Both the position numbers and the translations under genes were made by a program. 64,000 nucleotides of DNA, from assembly GCA_009773165.1 (NCBI GenBank), contig WOUZ01000009.1:62001-126000 (forward strand). Reading direction: 5' to 3'. The DNA comes from Bacteroidota bacterium. GTDB taxonomy: Bacteria; Bacteroidota; Bacteroidia; Bacteroidales; F082. Of this stretch, positions 8,105-17,117 are shown in pieces (positions within the stretch are counted from its first letter, which is position 1; each line of letters starts with the position of its first letter). Under the pieces are notes generated by a model that saw only the letters and a program-made list of their open reading frames with translations, ran no database searches and was not told where the DNA came from.

Positions 8105-9262
8105 ATGAAACTAAAAATCTTTTTTCAGTTAGTATTTACTTTTGCCGTTTTATGCTGTCTCCTCGTTACAGATTTGAAAGCTCAAATATTTGTAACTCCT
8201 ATGAACGATCAAGCGGCAACTGATGCAACAGGTTTTTACTATGCTTTACCTCAAAATGTGATCAAGCTGGATGTTATCATTCAAAAAACTGAAAAAATAA
8301 AGGGACCTTACAGTGAATTTTCTGAAAAAGTGCTTGGAGTAAGTTCTGTTATCGATCAGGATGAGATGCATTTACAAATCATCGACATAGTTATGAGTTA
8401 CGAAACAGAGCCTGACCCAAAGGCTTGGTTTTTTGTTGAATTTGACGAAAGAGGTTCTAAAGATGCCAGAAGTTTAGTATTTGATTTACAGGCTAATGGA
8501 ATTTTACTCGCAGCAGATGAAGCGCCGCAATCAAGAGTTTCAGGAAAGAACAGGACAGAGACCACACTTGTTAATTCACCGGATGAAAAACAATTTCGCT
8601 ACTTTGCTGAAAGAAATCTTTACCAACGTGTCGACACCATTGTGAGAAAAATTACTATTGATACTACAGTAATAAGAAGAAATATACTTCAATCGGCATG
8701 GGTAGACCGCAATCCTGAACAAAAAGCCAGAGCTGCAGCAGATATGATTCATAAAATCAGAGAAAGCCGCTATAACCTGATCTCCGGCTTTCAGGAGATC
8801 GACTATGGTAAGAGTATTGCATATATGGATGAGCAGTTACATGCACTTGAAGAAGAATACTTAAGCCTGTTTTTAGGGAAAGAAGTTAAAAGCCTTAGCA
8901 CCCAAACTCTTTATTATGTTCCTGATCCTGAAATAAATGGAAAAGTAACGATTGCTGGCTTTTCCGAAACAGCAGGTCTTATGGATATTAACGCAAAAGC
9001 AACAGCAATAGAAATGGAGATAACCTCAAATGGTACTCAAAACTTTTTAAAATCGAATGTTGTAAAAGGCAAATTGACTAACAGTGTTTATTACCGCATA
9101 CCTGGGAATGTGACCATCACATTAACCTATGGAGGTAAAGTTTATGCAAAGGAGCGTAAGAATATCAGTCAGTTGGGAACAATTGCAGTTGCACCAGTAA
9201 CGAAAACACGCTTACAATTTGATCCGGAGAGTGGTATGATTACAACGGTTAAAAGGGAGTGA
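8105..9262 (+). CDS. DUF4831 family exported protein
   Basis: The 385-residue product begins with a signal peptide (basic start, long hydrophobic stretch, cleavage probably after LKA near residue 25). The body matches my recollection of the DUF4831 family of Bacteroidales: YYALPQNVIKLDVIIQKTE near the start, KDARSLVFDLQANGIL in the middle, and a repeat-like beta-rich C-terminal half. No function is established. It lacks a lipoprotein cysteine and a T9SS tail, so a soluble periplasmic or peripheral envelope location is likely. The frame is open from a TTG two codons upstream, but ATG 8105 gives the better signal peptide. It is a single gene between a terminator and a convergent run. Confidence 0.8.
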   Translation: MKLKIFFQLVFTFAVLCCLLVTDLKAQIFVTPMNDQAATDATGFYYALPQNVIKLDVIIQKTEKIKGPYSEFSEKVLGVSSVIDQDEMHLQIIDIVMSYETEPDPKAWFFVEFDERGSKDARSLVFDLQANGILLAADEAPQSRVSGKNRTETTLVNSPDEKQFRYFAERNLYQRVDTIVRKITIDTTVIRRNILQSAWVDRNPEQKARAAADMIHKIRESRYNLISGFQEIDYGKSIAYMDEQLHALEEEYLSLFLGKEVKSLSTQTLYYVPDPEINGKVTIAGFSETAGLMDINAKATAIEMEITSNGTQNFLKSNVVKGKLTNSVYYRIPGNVTITLTYGGKVYAKERKNISQLGTIAVAPVTKTRLQFDPESGMITTVKRE

Positions 9263-9329
9263 AAAGTTTCTTATAATATTGAATAACAATCTATTATCCC
9301 AAATTTAATTTTCTTAAAATTTTACTCTT

Positions 9330-10130
9330 TTAGAGAGCTTCTTTAAGCCTCACGAGTTGTTCCAATAAATTGGCAGCTTTATCCATTGGTAGCATATTTG
9401 CACCGTCAGACTTTGCTTTAGCAGGGTTTGGATGAGTTTCCATAAAAATACCATCGGCGCCTACTGCAATTCCAGCTTTAGCAATAAGACCTATAAGAGC
9501 AGGTTGTCCACCAGTTACACCGGAGGATTGATTGGGTTGTTGCAATGAATGAGTTACATCAACAATAACAGGGACGCCAATTTCCTTCATAAAAGCAATA
9601 TTCCGGAAATCAACAACAAGGTCACCGTATCCAAAGGAATTACCACGCTCAGTTAACATAACGTGATCATTACCAGCTGATATAACCTTATCAACAGCAA
9701 ATCTCATAGCTGGTCCCGAAAGAAACTGGCCTTTTTTAATATTTACATACTTACCGGTTTTTGCTGCTGCAATCAGCAACTCTGTTTGCCTGCAAAGAAA
9801 GGCAGGAATTTGAAGTACATCAACATATTCCGCAGCTAAAGATGCCTCATGAGCATCATGTATATCGGTAACAACCGGAATTCCATATTTCTTTCTGATT
9901 TCACCCAAAATACGCAGTGCCTTCTCGTCACCAATTCCCATAAAAGAATCCATCCTAGAGCGATTTGCTTTTTTGTAAGAGGCCTTAAAAATTAAGGGGA
10001 TATCCAGTTCGTTGGTAAGTTTAATGAGATGTTCTGCTATTTCAAAAGGCATTTCTTCATTTTCAATAACACAAGGACCTGCCATCAGAAAAAAACGATC
10101 GTTTCTTATATCTGGAAATAATGAATTCAT
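9330..10130 (-). CDS. kdsA: 3-deoxy-8-phosphooctulonate synthase (Kdo-8-phosphate synthase)
   Basis: KdsA condenses arabinose 5-phosphate with phosphoenolpyruvate to make Kdo-8-phosphate for the LPS inner core. The 266-residue TIM-barrel protein shows MAGPCVIEN at 16-24, FKASYKKANRSRMDSF near residue 49, KKGQFLSGPAM, and the C-terminal METHPNPAKAKSDGANMLP segment. Cys20 in the GPC motif is the ligand found in metal-dependent KdsA enzymes (Aquifex type), whereas the E. coli enzyme has Asn there, so this one is probably metal-dependent. It is the last gene of a leftward run with gaps of 10, 39 and 17 bases. Confidence 0.95.
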   Translation of the reverse strand: MNSLFPDIRNDRFFLMAGPCVIENEEMPFEIAEHLIKLTNELDIPLIFKASYKKANRSRMDSFMGIGDEKALRILGEIRKKYGIPVVTDIHDAHEASLAAEYVDVLQIPAFLCRQTELLIAAAKTGKYVNIKKGQFLSGPAMRFAVDKVISAGNDHVMLTERGNSFGYGDLVVDFRNIAFMKEIGVPVIVDVTHSLQQPNQSSGVTGGQPALIGLIAKAGIAVGADGIFMETHPNPAKAKSDGANMLPMDKAANLLEQLVRLKEAL

Positions 10131-10147
10131 TACGTTTATTTTTTGAA

Positions 10148-10801
10148 TTAAATATTTGCTAACTTAATAATATCCAACGAACTATAAACTTTTGGAGGTG
10201 CTTTTTCGAGGCTTGCTTGTAGCATTGCTTTGGCTACATCTCGTGCTTTAACAGCTTTGTAAGGCCTCATTGGGCCAACCATCAACCAACCAAATAATTG
10301 CATCAAAATAGCTGCAATTTTCTCACCTGCACGAAATTCTTCTCTGTCACCCAACAGCAGGCTTGGTCTCATAAACGTTATGAATTTCAGACCAGAAGCA
10401 GTGACATTTTTTTCCATCAAACCTTTTGTCTTAAGATAAAAATTGGTCGACTCCGGGTCTGCACCGATACTTGAAACAACAACCATTCTTGGAACATTAA
10501 GTCCCATAGCAATCTGACTTATTAAAACCGGATAATCGTAATCAATTTTTTTAAAATTATCCTGTGAACCTGCTTTTTTAATAGTGGTACCGAGGCAACA
10601 GAAAACAACATCTACATCAATATCAACAAAATACGCTTGTAAGTTTTCAAAATCAATTTGCGTCTGAATAAGCTTAGGATGCGAAATATTCAAAGTTTTT
10701 CTGCCTAACGAGACAACGGAATTATAGTGTTCTGAAGAAAGTAAGAGATTCAGCAAGTGACCTCCAATAAGTCCGGTTGCTCCAAAAATAAGGGCTTTCA
10801 T
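10148..10801 (-). CDS. NAD(P)-binding oxidoreductase (HTATIP2/atypical SDR-like)
   Basis: The 217-residue Rossmann protein opens with ALIFGATGLIGGHLLNLLL, whose GATGLIG loop at 7-13 binds NAD(P). VVFCCLGTTIKKAGS, VVVSSIGADPES and FMRPSLLLGDRE are the segments typical of the HTATIP2/TIP30-like atypical SDR group. There is no classical YxxxK catalytic pair; Tyr-x-Lys-x-Lys (YLKTK) occurs near residue 142. The substrate is unknown. It lies 17 bases upstream of kdsA in the same run. Confidence 0.82.
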   Translation of the reverse strand: MKALIFGATGLIGGHLLNLLLSSEHYNSVVSLGRKTLNISHPKLIQTQIDFENLQAYFVDIDVDVVFCCLGTTIKKAGSQDNFKKIDYDYPVLISQIAMGLNVPRMVVVSSIGADPESTNFYLKTKGLMEKNVTASGLKFITFMRPSLLLGDREEFRAGEKIAAILMQLFGWLMVGPMRPYKAVKARDVAKAMLQASLEKAPPKVYSSLDIIKLANI

Positions 10802-10840
10802 AAAGAAAAATTTAAGGGTACAAAATTAGTAAAAAGGCGT

Positions 10841-11737
10841 CTATATGGATAATTTAGCTTTTCGTGTTCTACTTATTAAATATACACCGCCAAAAATCAG
10901 CAATGCAGGTAAAAGCATATGCCAAGAAAGGTGGTCTTTTCCAAGTAAGATAGCAACAAATGCTGTAAAAAAGGGTTGAAGATAAATAAAAGCGCTATTA
11001 GTGGTAGGGCTAATTCGCTGAAGTGAATAATTATTCAGGAAATAAGCCATTACAGTTGTAAAAACAATTACGTAACTTATTGATAGCCAAATATTAGAAG
11101 GGATCGAGCCCCAATCAGAGTTTAAAGCAATTTGAAATGTAAATGGTATAACTGTCAGATTTCCAAACAGAAAAACCCATTTCATAACAGCAATAGGATG
11201 ATATTTAAGCATCATTGGCCTTATGAGAACCAAATAGAGTGCGTACGAACTGGCATTGACGACTATCAATAAATTTCCCAGTGCAGTACCTGAAGAAAAA
11301 TCAAAACGACCTCTATTCATTATAAGCAGTACAGCACCCGTCGTTCCTAAGGCAATACCAAGAATTTTAATCCAGGACAAGGCTTCCTTGCGTATGATTC
11401 TCGAAAAAAACAACACAGCAATTGGTACTGTGACCATTATAATACTGGCATTAATTGGAGTGCTAAGGTTAAGTCCTTCAAAGAAAAGGATTTGATTTAT
11501 AGTAACGCCAAAAATTGAGGCCAAAGCAATCAATGCTAAGTCTTTGGATTTTATTACATCTTTTCTTGTGAAAACAGAAATGAGCCAAAATATGGCAGTT
11601 GCACCCAAAACACGCAGTAAAATAATTGCCCTTGGCTGCAAATAGTCGGGCATAATTCCCTTTGCAACCACATAATTTAAACTGTAGATAAGATTTGCAC
11701 CAAGTGCAGCCAGAAGGGCAGGGGTTTTGGATTTCAA
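10841..11737 (-). CDS. EamA/DMT-family transporter
   Basis: A 298-residue membrane protein with about ten hydrophobic helices and the two-fold EamA repeat: the first half begins LLAALGANLIYSLNYVVAKG and the second near NLLIVVNASSYALYLVLIRP. Such carriers export metabolites or drugs; the substrate is unknown. The frame stays open upstream to 11839, but that would overlap the DUF3127 gene by about 90 bases and add a non-hydrophobic, basic leader. I therefore take the TTG at 11737, ten bases after the DUF3127 stop; CTG at 11746 is an alternative. It is second in the run ending with kdsA. Confidence 0.82.
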   Translation of the reverse strand: MKSKTPALLAALGANLIYSLNYVVAKGIMPDYLQPRAIILLRVLGATAIFWLISVFTRKDVIKSKDLALIALASIFGVTINQILFFEGLNLSTPINASIIMVTVPIAVLFFSRIIRKEALSWIKILGIALGTTGAVLLIMNRGRFDFSSGTALGNLLIVVNASSYALYLVLIRPMMLKYHPIAVMKWVFLFGNLTVIPFTFQIALNSDWGSIPSNIWLSISYVIVFTTVMAYFLNNYSLQRISPTTNSAFIYLQPFFTAFVAILLGKDHLSWHMLLPALLIFGGVYLISRTRKAKLSI

Positions 11738-11747
11738 AAATCTCAGA

Positions 11748-12104
11748 TTAGAAAGGCAAATCGTCCTCGAAAGTCTCAACCGGAGCAGATGCTGCAGGAT
11801 AAGGAGGCTCGTTTTGAGCCACAGCTGGCTGATTGTCACGATCGAACTTCCAAACCTTTACATCAGTAAACCATTTTCCATTGTATTCACGTGATTCAAT
11901 GTTAATTGAGGCTTTGATGCGATCTCCGGCGTTGAACACCTTTGCATCGTCGGCACGTTCGCCCCAGCACATTAAACACACTTTTTTTGGGTATTGTTCA
12001 TCTGTTTCGATGATAAGTTCCTGCTTAACCCAAACACCATTGCGGCCTTCGCCTGTAGCACGCTGACCAAGTTGCACTACTTTTCCTGTAATTTCAAGAT
12101 TCAT
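11748..12104 (-). CDS. DUF3127 protein with SSB-like C-terminal tip
   Basis: The 118-residue protein starts MNLEITGKVVQLGQRATGEG and contains QYPKKVCLMCWGERADD, which fits the DUF3127 family of Bacteroidota, thought to be an OB-fold. After residue 92 comes a Pro/Ala-rich linker, and the protein ends ETFEDDLPF. That acidic tip with a terminal Pro-Phe closely resembles the C-terminal tip by which single-stranded DNA-binding protein recruits repair and replication proteins. It may therefore be an SSB-like nucleic-acid-binding protein; the family function is not established. It heads the leftward run to kdsA, with a good promoter at 12162-12192. Confidence 0.85.
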   Translation of the reverse strand: MNLEITGKVVQLGQRATGEGRNGVWVKQELIIETDEQYPKKVCLMCWGERADDAKVFNAGDRIKASINIESREYNGKWFTDVKVWKFDRDNQPAVAQNEPPYPAASAPVETFEDDLPF

Positions 12105-12161
12105 ATTATTATGTATTTTAGATAAAAATCAAATCAATGTCCGAAAAGGCTCGTTGTACGG

Positions 12162-12192
12162 CAAAAGTACAAATTTTCAATCTGAAATTCAA
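12162..12192 (-). promoter_or_regulatory. Promoter of the DUF3127-EamA-oxidoreductase-kdsA run
   Basis: Read on the minus strand, TTG (12192-12190) is followed after 20 bases by TACTTTTG (12169-12162), a full match to the Bacteroidota promoter pattern. The start codon lies about 50 bases further on. Confidence 0.65.
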
Positions 12193-12198
12193 CAATAA

Positions 12199-12206
12199 TG
12201 CATTTG
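12199..12206 (+). promoter_or_regulatory. Candidate -7 box for msrA
   Basis: TGCATTTG differs from TAnnTTTG at one position and lies 23 bases before the chosen ATG of msrA. It overlaps the upstream edge of the divergent promoter at 12162-12192, so the two may compete. Confidence 0.35.
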
Positions 12207-12229
12207 AAACGTTTAAGTTGAAAAAGCTT

Positions 12230-12832
12230 ATGTATTCAAAACAAATAATCGCAATTATCATACTTATGACATTATCTTTTACTTCTGCAAATGCAGGAAA
12301 AAGTGAAAAAATCACATTAGGAGCTGGCTGTTTCTGGTGTGTAGAAGCTGTATTTCAACGTGTTAATGGAGTATTAAAGGTAGAGTCGGGATACTCAGGG
12401 GGTGCTATTGCAAATCCAACTTACATGGAAGTCACTTCAGGACTTACAGGTCATGCGGAGGTAATTCAGTTGACGTTTGATCCTGAAAAAGTATCATTGG
12501 CAAAAATCCTGGAGATATTTTGGAAGACACATGATCCAACCACACTAAATCGTCAGGGAGCCGATGTTGGAACTCAGTATCGCTCAGCTATATTTTTCCA
12601 CAACGAAAATCAGCGCATAGTTGCTGAACAGCTCAAAGCACAGCTCAATCAAGCGCAAATCTGGGATAAACCAATTGTTACAGAAATTACAGCTTTCAAA
12701 GCTTTTTATAAAGCTGAGGATTATCACCAGAATTATTACAACGAAAACTCTAATCAATCATATTGTCAATTTGTCATCGTTCCGAAACTAAAGAAGTTTG
12801 AACAATTGTTTCAAGACTATAAAACAAAATAG
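12230..12832 (+). CDS. msrA: Peptide-methionine (S)-S-oxide reductase, exported
   Basis: MsrA reduces the S form of methionine sulfoxide in damaged proteins. From ATG 12230 the 200-residue product starts with a signal peptide (YSKQIIAIIILMTLSFTSANA), placing it outside the cytoplasm. The active-site motif GCFWC at 33-37 contains catalytic Cys34; GLTGHAEV at 71-78, HDPTT near 101 and EDYHQNYY are the other family motifs. A further Cys in SYCQFVIVPK near the C-terminus is a likely resolving cysteine. The frame is open 31 codons upstream, but that stretch has no signal-peptide features and covers the promoter region. It diverges from the DUF3127 run and is followed by a long hairpin. Confidence 0.92.
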   Translation: MYSKQIIAIIILMTLSFTSANAGKSEKITLGAGCFWCVEAVFQRVNGVLKVESGYSGGAIANPTYMEVTSGLTGHAEVIQLTFDPEKVSLAKILEIFWKTHDPTTLNRQGADVGTQYRSAIFFHNENQRIVAEQLKAQLNQAQIWDKPIVTEITAFKAFYKAEDYHQNYYNENSNQSYCQFVIVPKLKKFEQLFQDYKTK

Positions 12833-12850
12833 ATAGTATGTTTTATCTGA

Positions 12851-12936
12851 TGACTCAATTTCATTAAGTTGTTATTGGCATAATGTAATATTTAATCATT
12901 GCTATGCAGCAACTTACGGAAATTGAGTCATTTTTA
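12851..12936 (+). terminator. Long hairpin with T-run after msrA (terminator or structured 3' RNA)
   Basis: Arms 12851-12862 and 12919-12930 are perfect 12-bp inverted repeats. After a 2-base internal mismatch the stem continues for 7 bp (12865-12871 with 12910-12916), closing a loop of about 38 bases. Five T follow directly. It would end the msrA transcript, but the long stem and big loop are unlike the compact terminators elsewhere in the window. Confidence 0.7.
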
Positions 12937-13020
12937 TTGATATCAATAATACTGATAATTTATATTATGTTAAATAGAATTTTTACAACTATGAAGGGCA
13001 AATAAAAAACTATAAAATAA

Positions 13021-13061
13021 AAACAGCTTCCCTCTTTCGAGAAAAGCTGTTTCTTTATTTT
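13021..13061. terminator. Terminator of the TPR gene (minus strand)
   Basis: A 9-bp stem (13021-13029 with 13044-13052) with a 14-base loop lies 23 bases beyond the TPR gene stop. On the minus strand it is followed by a TTTTTATTTTA stretch; on the plus strand by CTTTATTTTTT, so it can work both ways. Confidence 0.85.
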
Positions 13062-13074
13062 TTAGAGCCTTCTA

Positions 13075-14220
13075 TTATAGCTCATTCATCTTCTTTAATT
13101 TGTCATCCATTTTAAAGCGAGCATAAATGGATTTCAGCACCTGAATCGTTTCCTGATTATCAGGCATCAACTCAAAAGATTTTTCAAGATGTGGTAAAGC
13201 CTTACGAATAATTACATTTGCTTCTTCTGTAATTCGATCGTATTCTTTGGTTTCAGTTAAAGGAAGATCATTTGCTTTAACCTGCAATTTATTTGATTCA
13301 TTGATATAAAGAGCTCCCAGATTGTATACAGCATCATAATATTCCGGATTCAAAGCTATAGCACTTTCGTAGTACTCAACAGCTTTTACCATATCATACA
13401 TTTCGGTGTTTAACTCATCTCCATATATAGTTCCCAGTACAAAGAAAATCGAGTAGTTTGTTGGATCTTTCACTGTCAATTCTTTCAAATCATCAACAAC
13501 CTTTGCTCCCTGACCCATTGCCAGGTATGCGTTGATTTCTTCAAGCATCAATCCAGCGTCTGCAGGATAAAGTTCTCTACCCTTGTTTAAGGATTCAAGC
13601 ATTTTGTCATTGTTTTGAAGACCTCTGTAAGAAGCTGCTAAACTGCGATAAACATCAGGTTCATTGAAGCCAATTTCCAACAAACTATTGTAATATCCTA
13701 TTGCCTCATTGTAGCTTTCGCCTCTTAATGATGCAAGGCCAGCGTTCAAAAGTGCTAAAGTGTCAACTTTTTTATTAAGTTGAGCCACATCATAAGCTTT
13801 TTTGAAGTCTATTGTTGCTTTCTTAAAGTCCTGAGCATTAAATGCTTCCACACCTATGGCAAAATATTGCTGACCGATGGCATCAATTCTTGGGACAATG
13901 TCCTCCCCTTGCTTGAGTTTATCCTCAGGATCAAGTTCTAAGGTTTTTTTGAAAGATTCCAAACTTTTATCAAGTGCCTGAGGATCAGTAGATGAAAATT
14001 GTTCCGAATACACGATGTTTAAATAAATAATCCCACGATACAACCAGGTTTTAGCATCGTTCATGGTTTTTTCGTTCAGGATTGCTCTGTCGATGGCCTC
14101 TTTCGCTTTATCGTACTGTCCGTTTTTGTTGAACATGTAAGCGTTGGTCCTTTCCTTGGTCTGGCTCATCAGCGTTGAAGCGGTTATGACAAGCACCAGC
14201 ATCATAATGACTTTTTTCAT
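13075..14220 (-). CDS. Exported tetratricopeptide-repeat protein
   Basis: The 381-residue protein has a signal peptide (KKVIMMLVLVITASTLMSQ) and then several TPR helices pairs: GQYDKAKEAIDRAIL, PQALDKSLESFKKTLELDP, QDFKKATIDFKKAYDVA, ESYNEAIGYYNSLLEIG, VKAVEYYESAIALNPEYYDA and ALPHLEKSFELMPDNQET. TPR proteins hold other proteins together; no specific partner can be named. It sits 57 bases downstream of gyrA on the same strand and probably shares its transcript. No lipobox cysteine is present, so it should be free in the periplasm. Confidence 0.85.
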   Translation of the reverse strand: MKKVIMMLVLVITASTLMSQTKERTNAYMFNKNGQYDKAKEAIDRAILNEKTMNDAKTWLYRGIIYLNIVYSEQFSSTDPQALDKSLESFKKTLELDPEDKLKQGEDIVPRIDAIGQQYFAIGVEAFNAQDFKKATIDFKKAYDVAQLNKKVDTLALLNAGLASLRGESYNEAIGYYNSLLEIGFNEPDVYRSLAASYRGLQNNDKMLESLNKGRELYPADAGLMLEEINAYLAMGQGAKVVDDLKELTVKDPTNYSIFFVLGTIYGDELNTEMYDMVKAVEYYESAIALNPEYYDAVYNLGALYINESNKLQVKANDLPLTETKEYDRITEEANVIIRKALPHLEKSFELMPDNQETIQVLKSIYARFKMDDKLKKMNEL

Positions 14221-14277
14221 ACTTTTCTTATTTGTTGTGATTAATGTGGTATAACATTTATTGTGCCAAATTACTGA

Positions 14278-16809
14278 TTAAACGTCTGTGCCAACTTCAG
14301 TCTGAGGTTCGTCAGTACCTGTTTCATCTATTAATTCAGCATCGATATCAAAAATTTCTTCTTCATCCATAGTAACTTTAGCGACAGCTGCTATTTCATC
14401 GTTGGCTCTCAGGTTTATTAAACGAACACCTTGAGTTGCTCTTCCCATAATGCGCAGACTTTCAATGCCAATGCGAATAATGATACCTGATTTGTTAATA
14501 ATCATGAGGTCGTCATTATCATTAACTTCCTTAATAGCAATGAGTTCACCAGTTTTATCGGTAATATTGAGCGTTTTTACACCCTTTCCTCCCCTGTTTG
14601 TAACTCTATAATCATTTAAGTCAGAACGTTTTCCATAACCTTTTTCAGAAACGACGAGGATGTTATGATCATCATTTTCGACACATATCATTCCTACCAC
14701 TTCATCTTTTTCGCTTGCCAGAGTAATGCCTCTTACACCAGAAGCATTGCGACCCATAGGACGTACGGTGCTTTCGTTGAAACGGATAGCTCTTCCTGAG
14801 CGTAAAGCCATGATGACTTCATTCTTTCCGTTAGTCAGGCGTGCTTCGAGTAGTTCATCTCCTTCCCTGATAGTAATGGCATTGATACCATTCTGACGTG
14901 GGCGGGAATAAGCTTCAAGACTGGTTTTTTTGATAATACCCTTCTTTGAACATAAAATAATGTAGTTGTTCTCAATATATTCTTCATCTTTAAGATTCAG
15001 AACATTGATATAAGCTCTTACTTTATCTTCAGTTTCGATATTAATCATGTTTTGGATAGCTCTTCCTTTGCTTGTTTTTGTTCCTTCAGGAATTTCAAAC
15101 ACTCTCATCCAGAAACACTTACCATGTTCTGTAAAGAAAAGCATGTAATTATGATTTGTAGCAATAAACAAATGTTCGATGAAATCTTCATCACGGGCTT
15201 CTGAACCCTTTGCCCCTTTTCCACCGCGTGTTTGCTTGCGATACTCACTTAAAGCAGTTCTCTTGATGTATCCCAAGTGAGAAATCGTCACAACAACGGC
15301 CTCATCTGCAATGGTATCTTCAATCTTGAAATCATCAGGTGAATAAATAACCGTTGACCTGGGTTTATCGCCATATTTATCTTTGACGCCCTGCATCTCG
15401 CTTTTAATGATTTCAAATCGCAAGGCCTCATTTCCGAGAATTTCTTCAAAACCTGCTATCATTCTCAGGATTTCTTCAAACTCTTCCTTAATCTTCTGAA
15501 TCTCAAGCCCTGTAAGTCTTTGCAAACGCATATCAAGAATAGCTCTTGCTTGAATTTCCGACAAATTAAACGTTTGCATGAGTCCGTTGCGGGCCTCTTC
15601 CGGATTTTTCGATTTTTTGATGAGTTCGATGACTGCATCAATGTTGTCAAGGGCAATTATCAACCCTTGCAGGATATGTGCTCTTTTCTGCGCTTCAGCT
15701 AAATCATAACGTGTCCTTCTTATAACAACTTCGTGGCGATGCTCAACAAAATAATGAATCAAATCACGTAAATTGAGCATACGTGGACGGCCGTTTACAA
15801 GGGCTACATTATTGACACTAAATGATGTCTGTAATGCAGTCATCTGATAAAGCTTATTCAGGACGATATTTGGAATTGCGTCTCTTTTCAATTCATAAAC
15901 GATACGCATTCCATTACGATCCGATTCATCACGAATATCAGAGATTCCTTCAAGTTTTTTGTCATTAACCAAATCGGCAGTTTTCTTGATCATGTCGGAC
16001 TTATTTACCATATAAGGTATAGATGTCACAATGATCCAATCTCTGTTACTATGTTCTTCAAAAAGAGCCTCACCACGCATGACAATACGTCCACGTCCGG
16101 TTTCAAATGCTTCCCTGACACCTTCATAGCCATATATAATACCGCCAGTTGGAAAATCGGGGGCTTTCACATACTGCATCAGTTCAGCTACAGTGATATC
16201 TCGTTTGTCGATGTAGGCTATGATGCCATCAATAACTTCAGTCAGATTATGAGGCGGCATGTTTGTAGCCATACCAACAGCAATTCCACTTGCACCATTG
16301 ATGAGCAAATTTGGAATAAGAGCGGGTAAAACTGTAGGTTCAGTAAGTGAATCGTCAAAGTTTAGCTGAAAATCAACAGTGTCTTTGTCGATGTCAGCAA
16401 GCATTTCTTCTGCCAACTTACGCAAACGTGCTTCGGTATAACGCATTGCAGCCGGGCTATCCCCGTCAATTGATCCAAAGTTACCCTGACCATCGACTAA
16501 TGGATACCGCAGCGACCATTCCTGTGCCATACGTACCATTGCATCATACACTGAGGTGTCACCATGAGGATGATACTTACCCAGCACCTCCCCTACTATT
16601 CTAGCTGATTTTTTGTAAGATCTGTTTGATAAAACTCCAAGATCAAGCATGCCATATAAAACCCTTCTGTGAACTGGTTTCAATCCATCCCTGACATCAG
16701 GCAAAGCGCGTGATACAATTACCGACATTGAATAATCAATGTAGGCGGCCTTCATCTGATTTTCGATGTTAACCTTTACAATCTTCTCACCTTCAAATAC
16801 TTCTTCCAT
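14278..16809 (-). CDS. gyrA: DNA gyrase subunit A
   Basis: GyrA cuts and rejoins DNA in the A2B2 gyrase that introduces negative supercoils. The 843-residue protein has the winged-helix catalytic core with Tyr124 in [12 protein letters not shown], the quinolone region [17 protein letters not shown] at 80-96, and the C-terminal beta-pinwheel with the GyrA box [10 protein letters not shown], which separates it from ParC. Six pinwheel blades can be followed to about residue 815; a short acidic tail ends the protein. The residue equivalent to E. coli Ser83 is Thr85. gyrB is not in the window. Confidence 0.97.
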   Translation of the reverse strand: MEEVFEGEKIVKVNIENQMKAAYIDYSMSVIVSRALPDVRDGLKPVHRRVLYGMLDLGVLSNRSYKKSARIVGEVLGKYHPHGDTSVYDAMVRMAQEWSLRYPLVDGQGNFGSIDGDSPAAMRYTEARLRKLAEEMLADIDKDTVDFQLNFDDSLTEPTVLPALIPNLLINGASGIAVGMATNMPPHNLTEVIDGIIAYIDKRDITVAELMQYVKAPDFPTGGIIYGYEGVREAFETGRGRIVMRGEALFEEHSNRDWIIVTSIPYMVNKSDMIKKTADLVNDKKLEGISDIRDESDRNGMRIVYELKRDAIPNIVLNKLYQMTALQTSFSVNNVALVNGRPRMLNLRDLIHYFVEHRHEVVIRRTRYDLAEAQKRAHILQGLIIALDNIDAVIELIKKSKNPEEARNGLMQTFNLSEIQARAILDMRLQRLTGLEIQKIKEEFEEILRMIAGFEEILGNEALRFEIIKSEMQGVKDKYGDKPRSTVIYSPDDFKIEDTIADEAVVVTISHLGYIKRTALSEYRKQTRGGKGAKGSEARDEDFIEHLFIATNHNYMLFFTEHGKCFWMRVFEIPEGTKTSKGRAIQNMINIETEDKVRAYINVLNLKDEEYIENNYIILCSKKGIIKKTSLEAYSRPRQNGINAITIREGDELLEARLTNGKNEVIMALRSGRAIRFNESTVRPMGRNASGVRGITLASEKDEVVGMICVENDDHNILVVSEKGYGKRSDLNDYRVTNRGGKGVKTLNITDKTGELIAIKEVNDNDDLMIINKSGIIIRIGIESLRIMGRATQGVRLINLRANDEIAAVAKVTMDEEEIFDIDAELIDETGTDEPQTEVGTDV

Positions 16810-17117
16810 TCAATTCCTTTATTATCCTGACTATTCGTACAAGGGTGCAAAAATAAGAAAAAAATGTCTACAAAGAGCAAACTCTGACACCAATATTAAT
16901 AGGTGTTTTTTCACTATTTCTCAATAAAAACCGACACGAATTTCATTTTGCTTTTAACATACATTTGTTGTCATATTTGATCATATAAATGGTTCTTCAT
17001 TAACAAAGTGGTGTTAATACTTTTTGTCATACGAACAAAGTTGGACTGATTTTTGTTCTTACTTTTGGCTTCTGAAATGAAGAACACTTTTTAAAGAGTT
17101 TAACTGGAGAAAATACT
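16810..17117. other. Divergent gyrA/clpC promoter region
   Basis: This gap of 308 bases has no gene. On the minus strand TATTTTTG (16855-16848) is a full -7 match for gyrA, with TTTG 22 bases upstream (16881-16878). On the plus strand TACTTTTG at 17060-17067 is a full -7 match for clpC, about 50 bases before its ATG; a second match, TACATTTG, lies at 16960-16967. No heat-shock inverted repeat of the CIRCE type is seen. Confidence 0.55.

Noticed and set aside
11738-11839. Longer EamA transporter start overlapping DUF3127
   Set aside because: The overlap of about 90 bases uses the other frame of a conserved gene and adds a basic, non-membrane leader not typical of EamA proteins.
12137-12229. 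31-codon N-terminal extension of msrA
   Set aside because: It lacks signal-peptide character and covers both divergent promoters; ATG 12230 begins a proper signal peptide.
16887-16912. Small hairpin with a T-run (ACACC/GGTGT, then seven T) in the gyrA-clpC gap
   Set aside because: Only five base pairs with a 10-base loop, and no plus-strand gene upstream needs a terminator; probably chance in AT-rich DNA.
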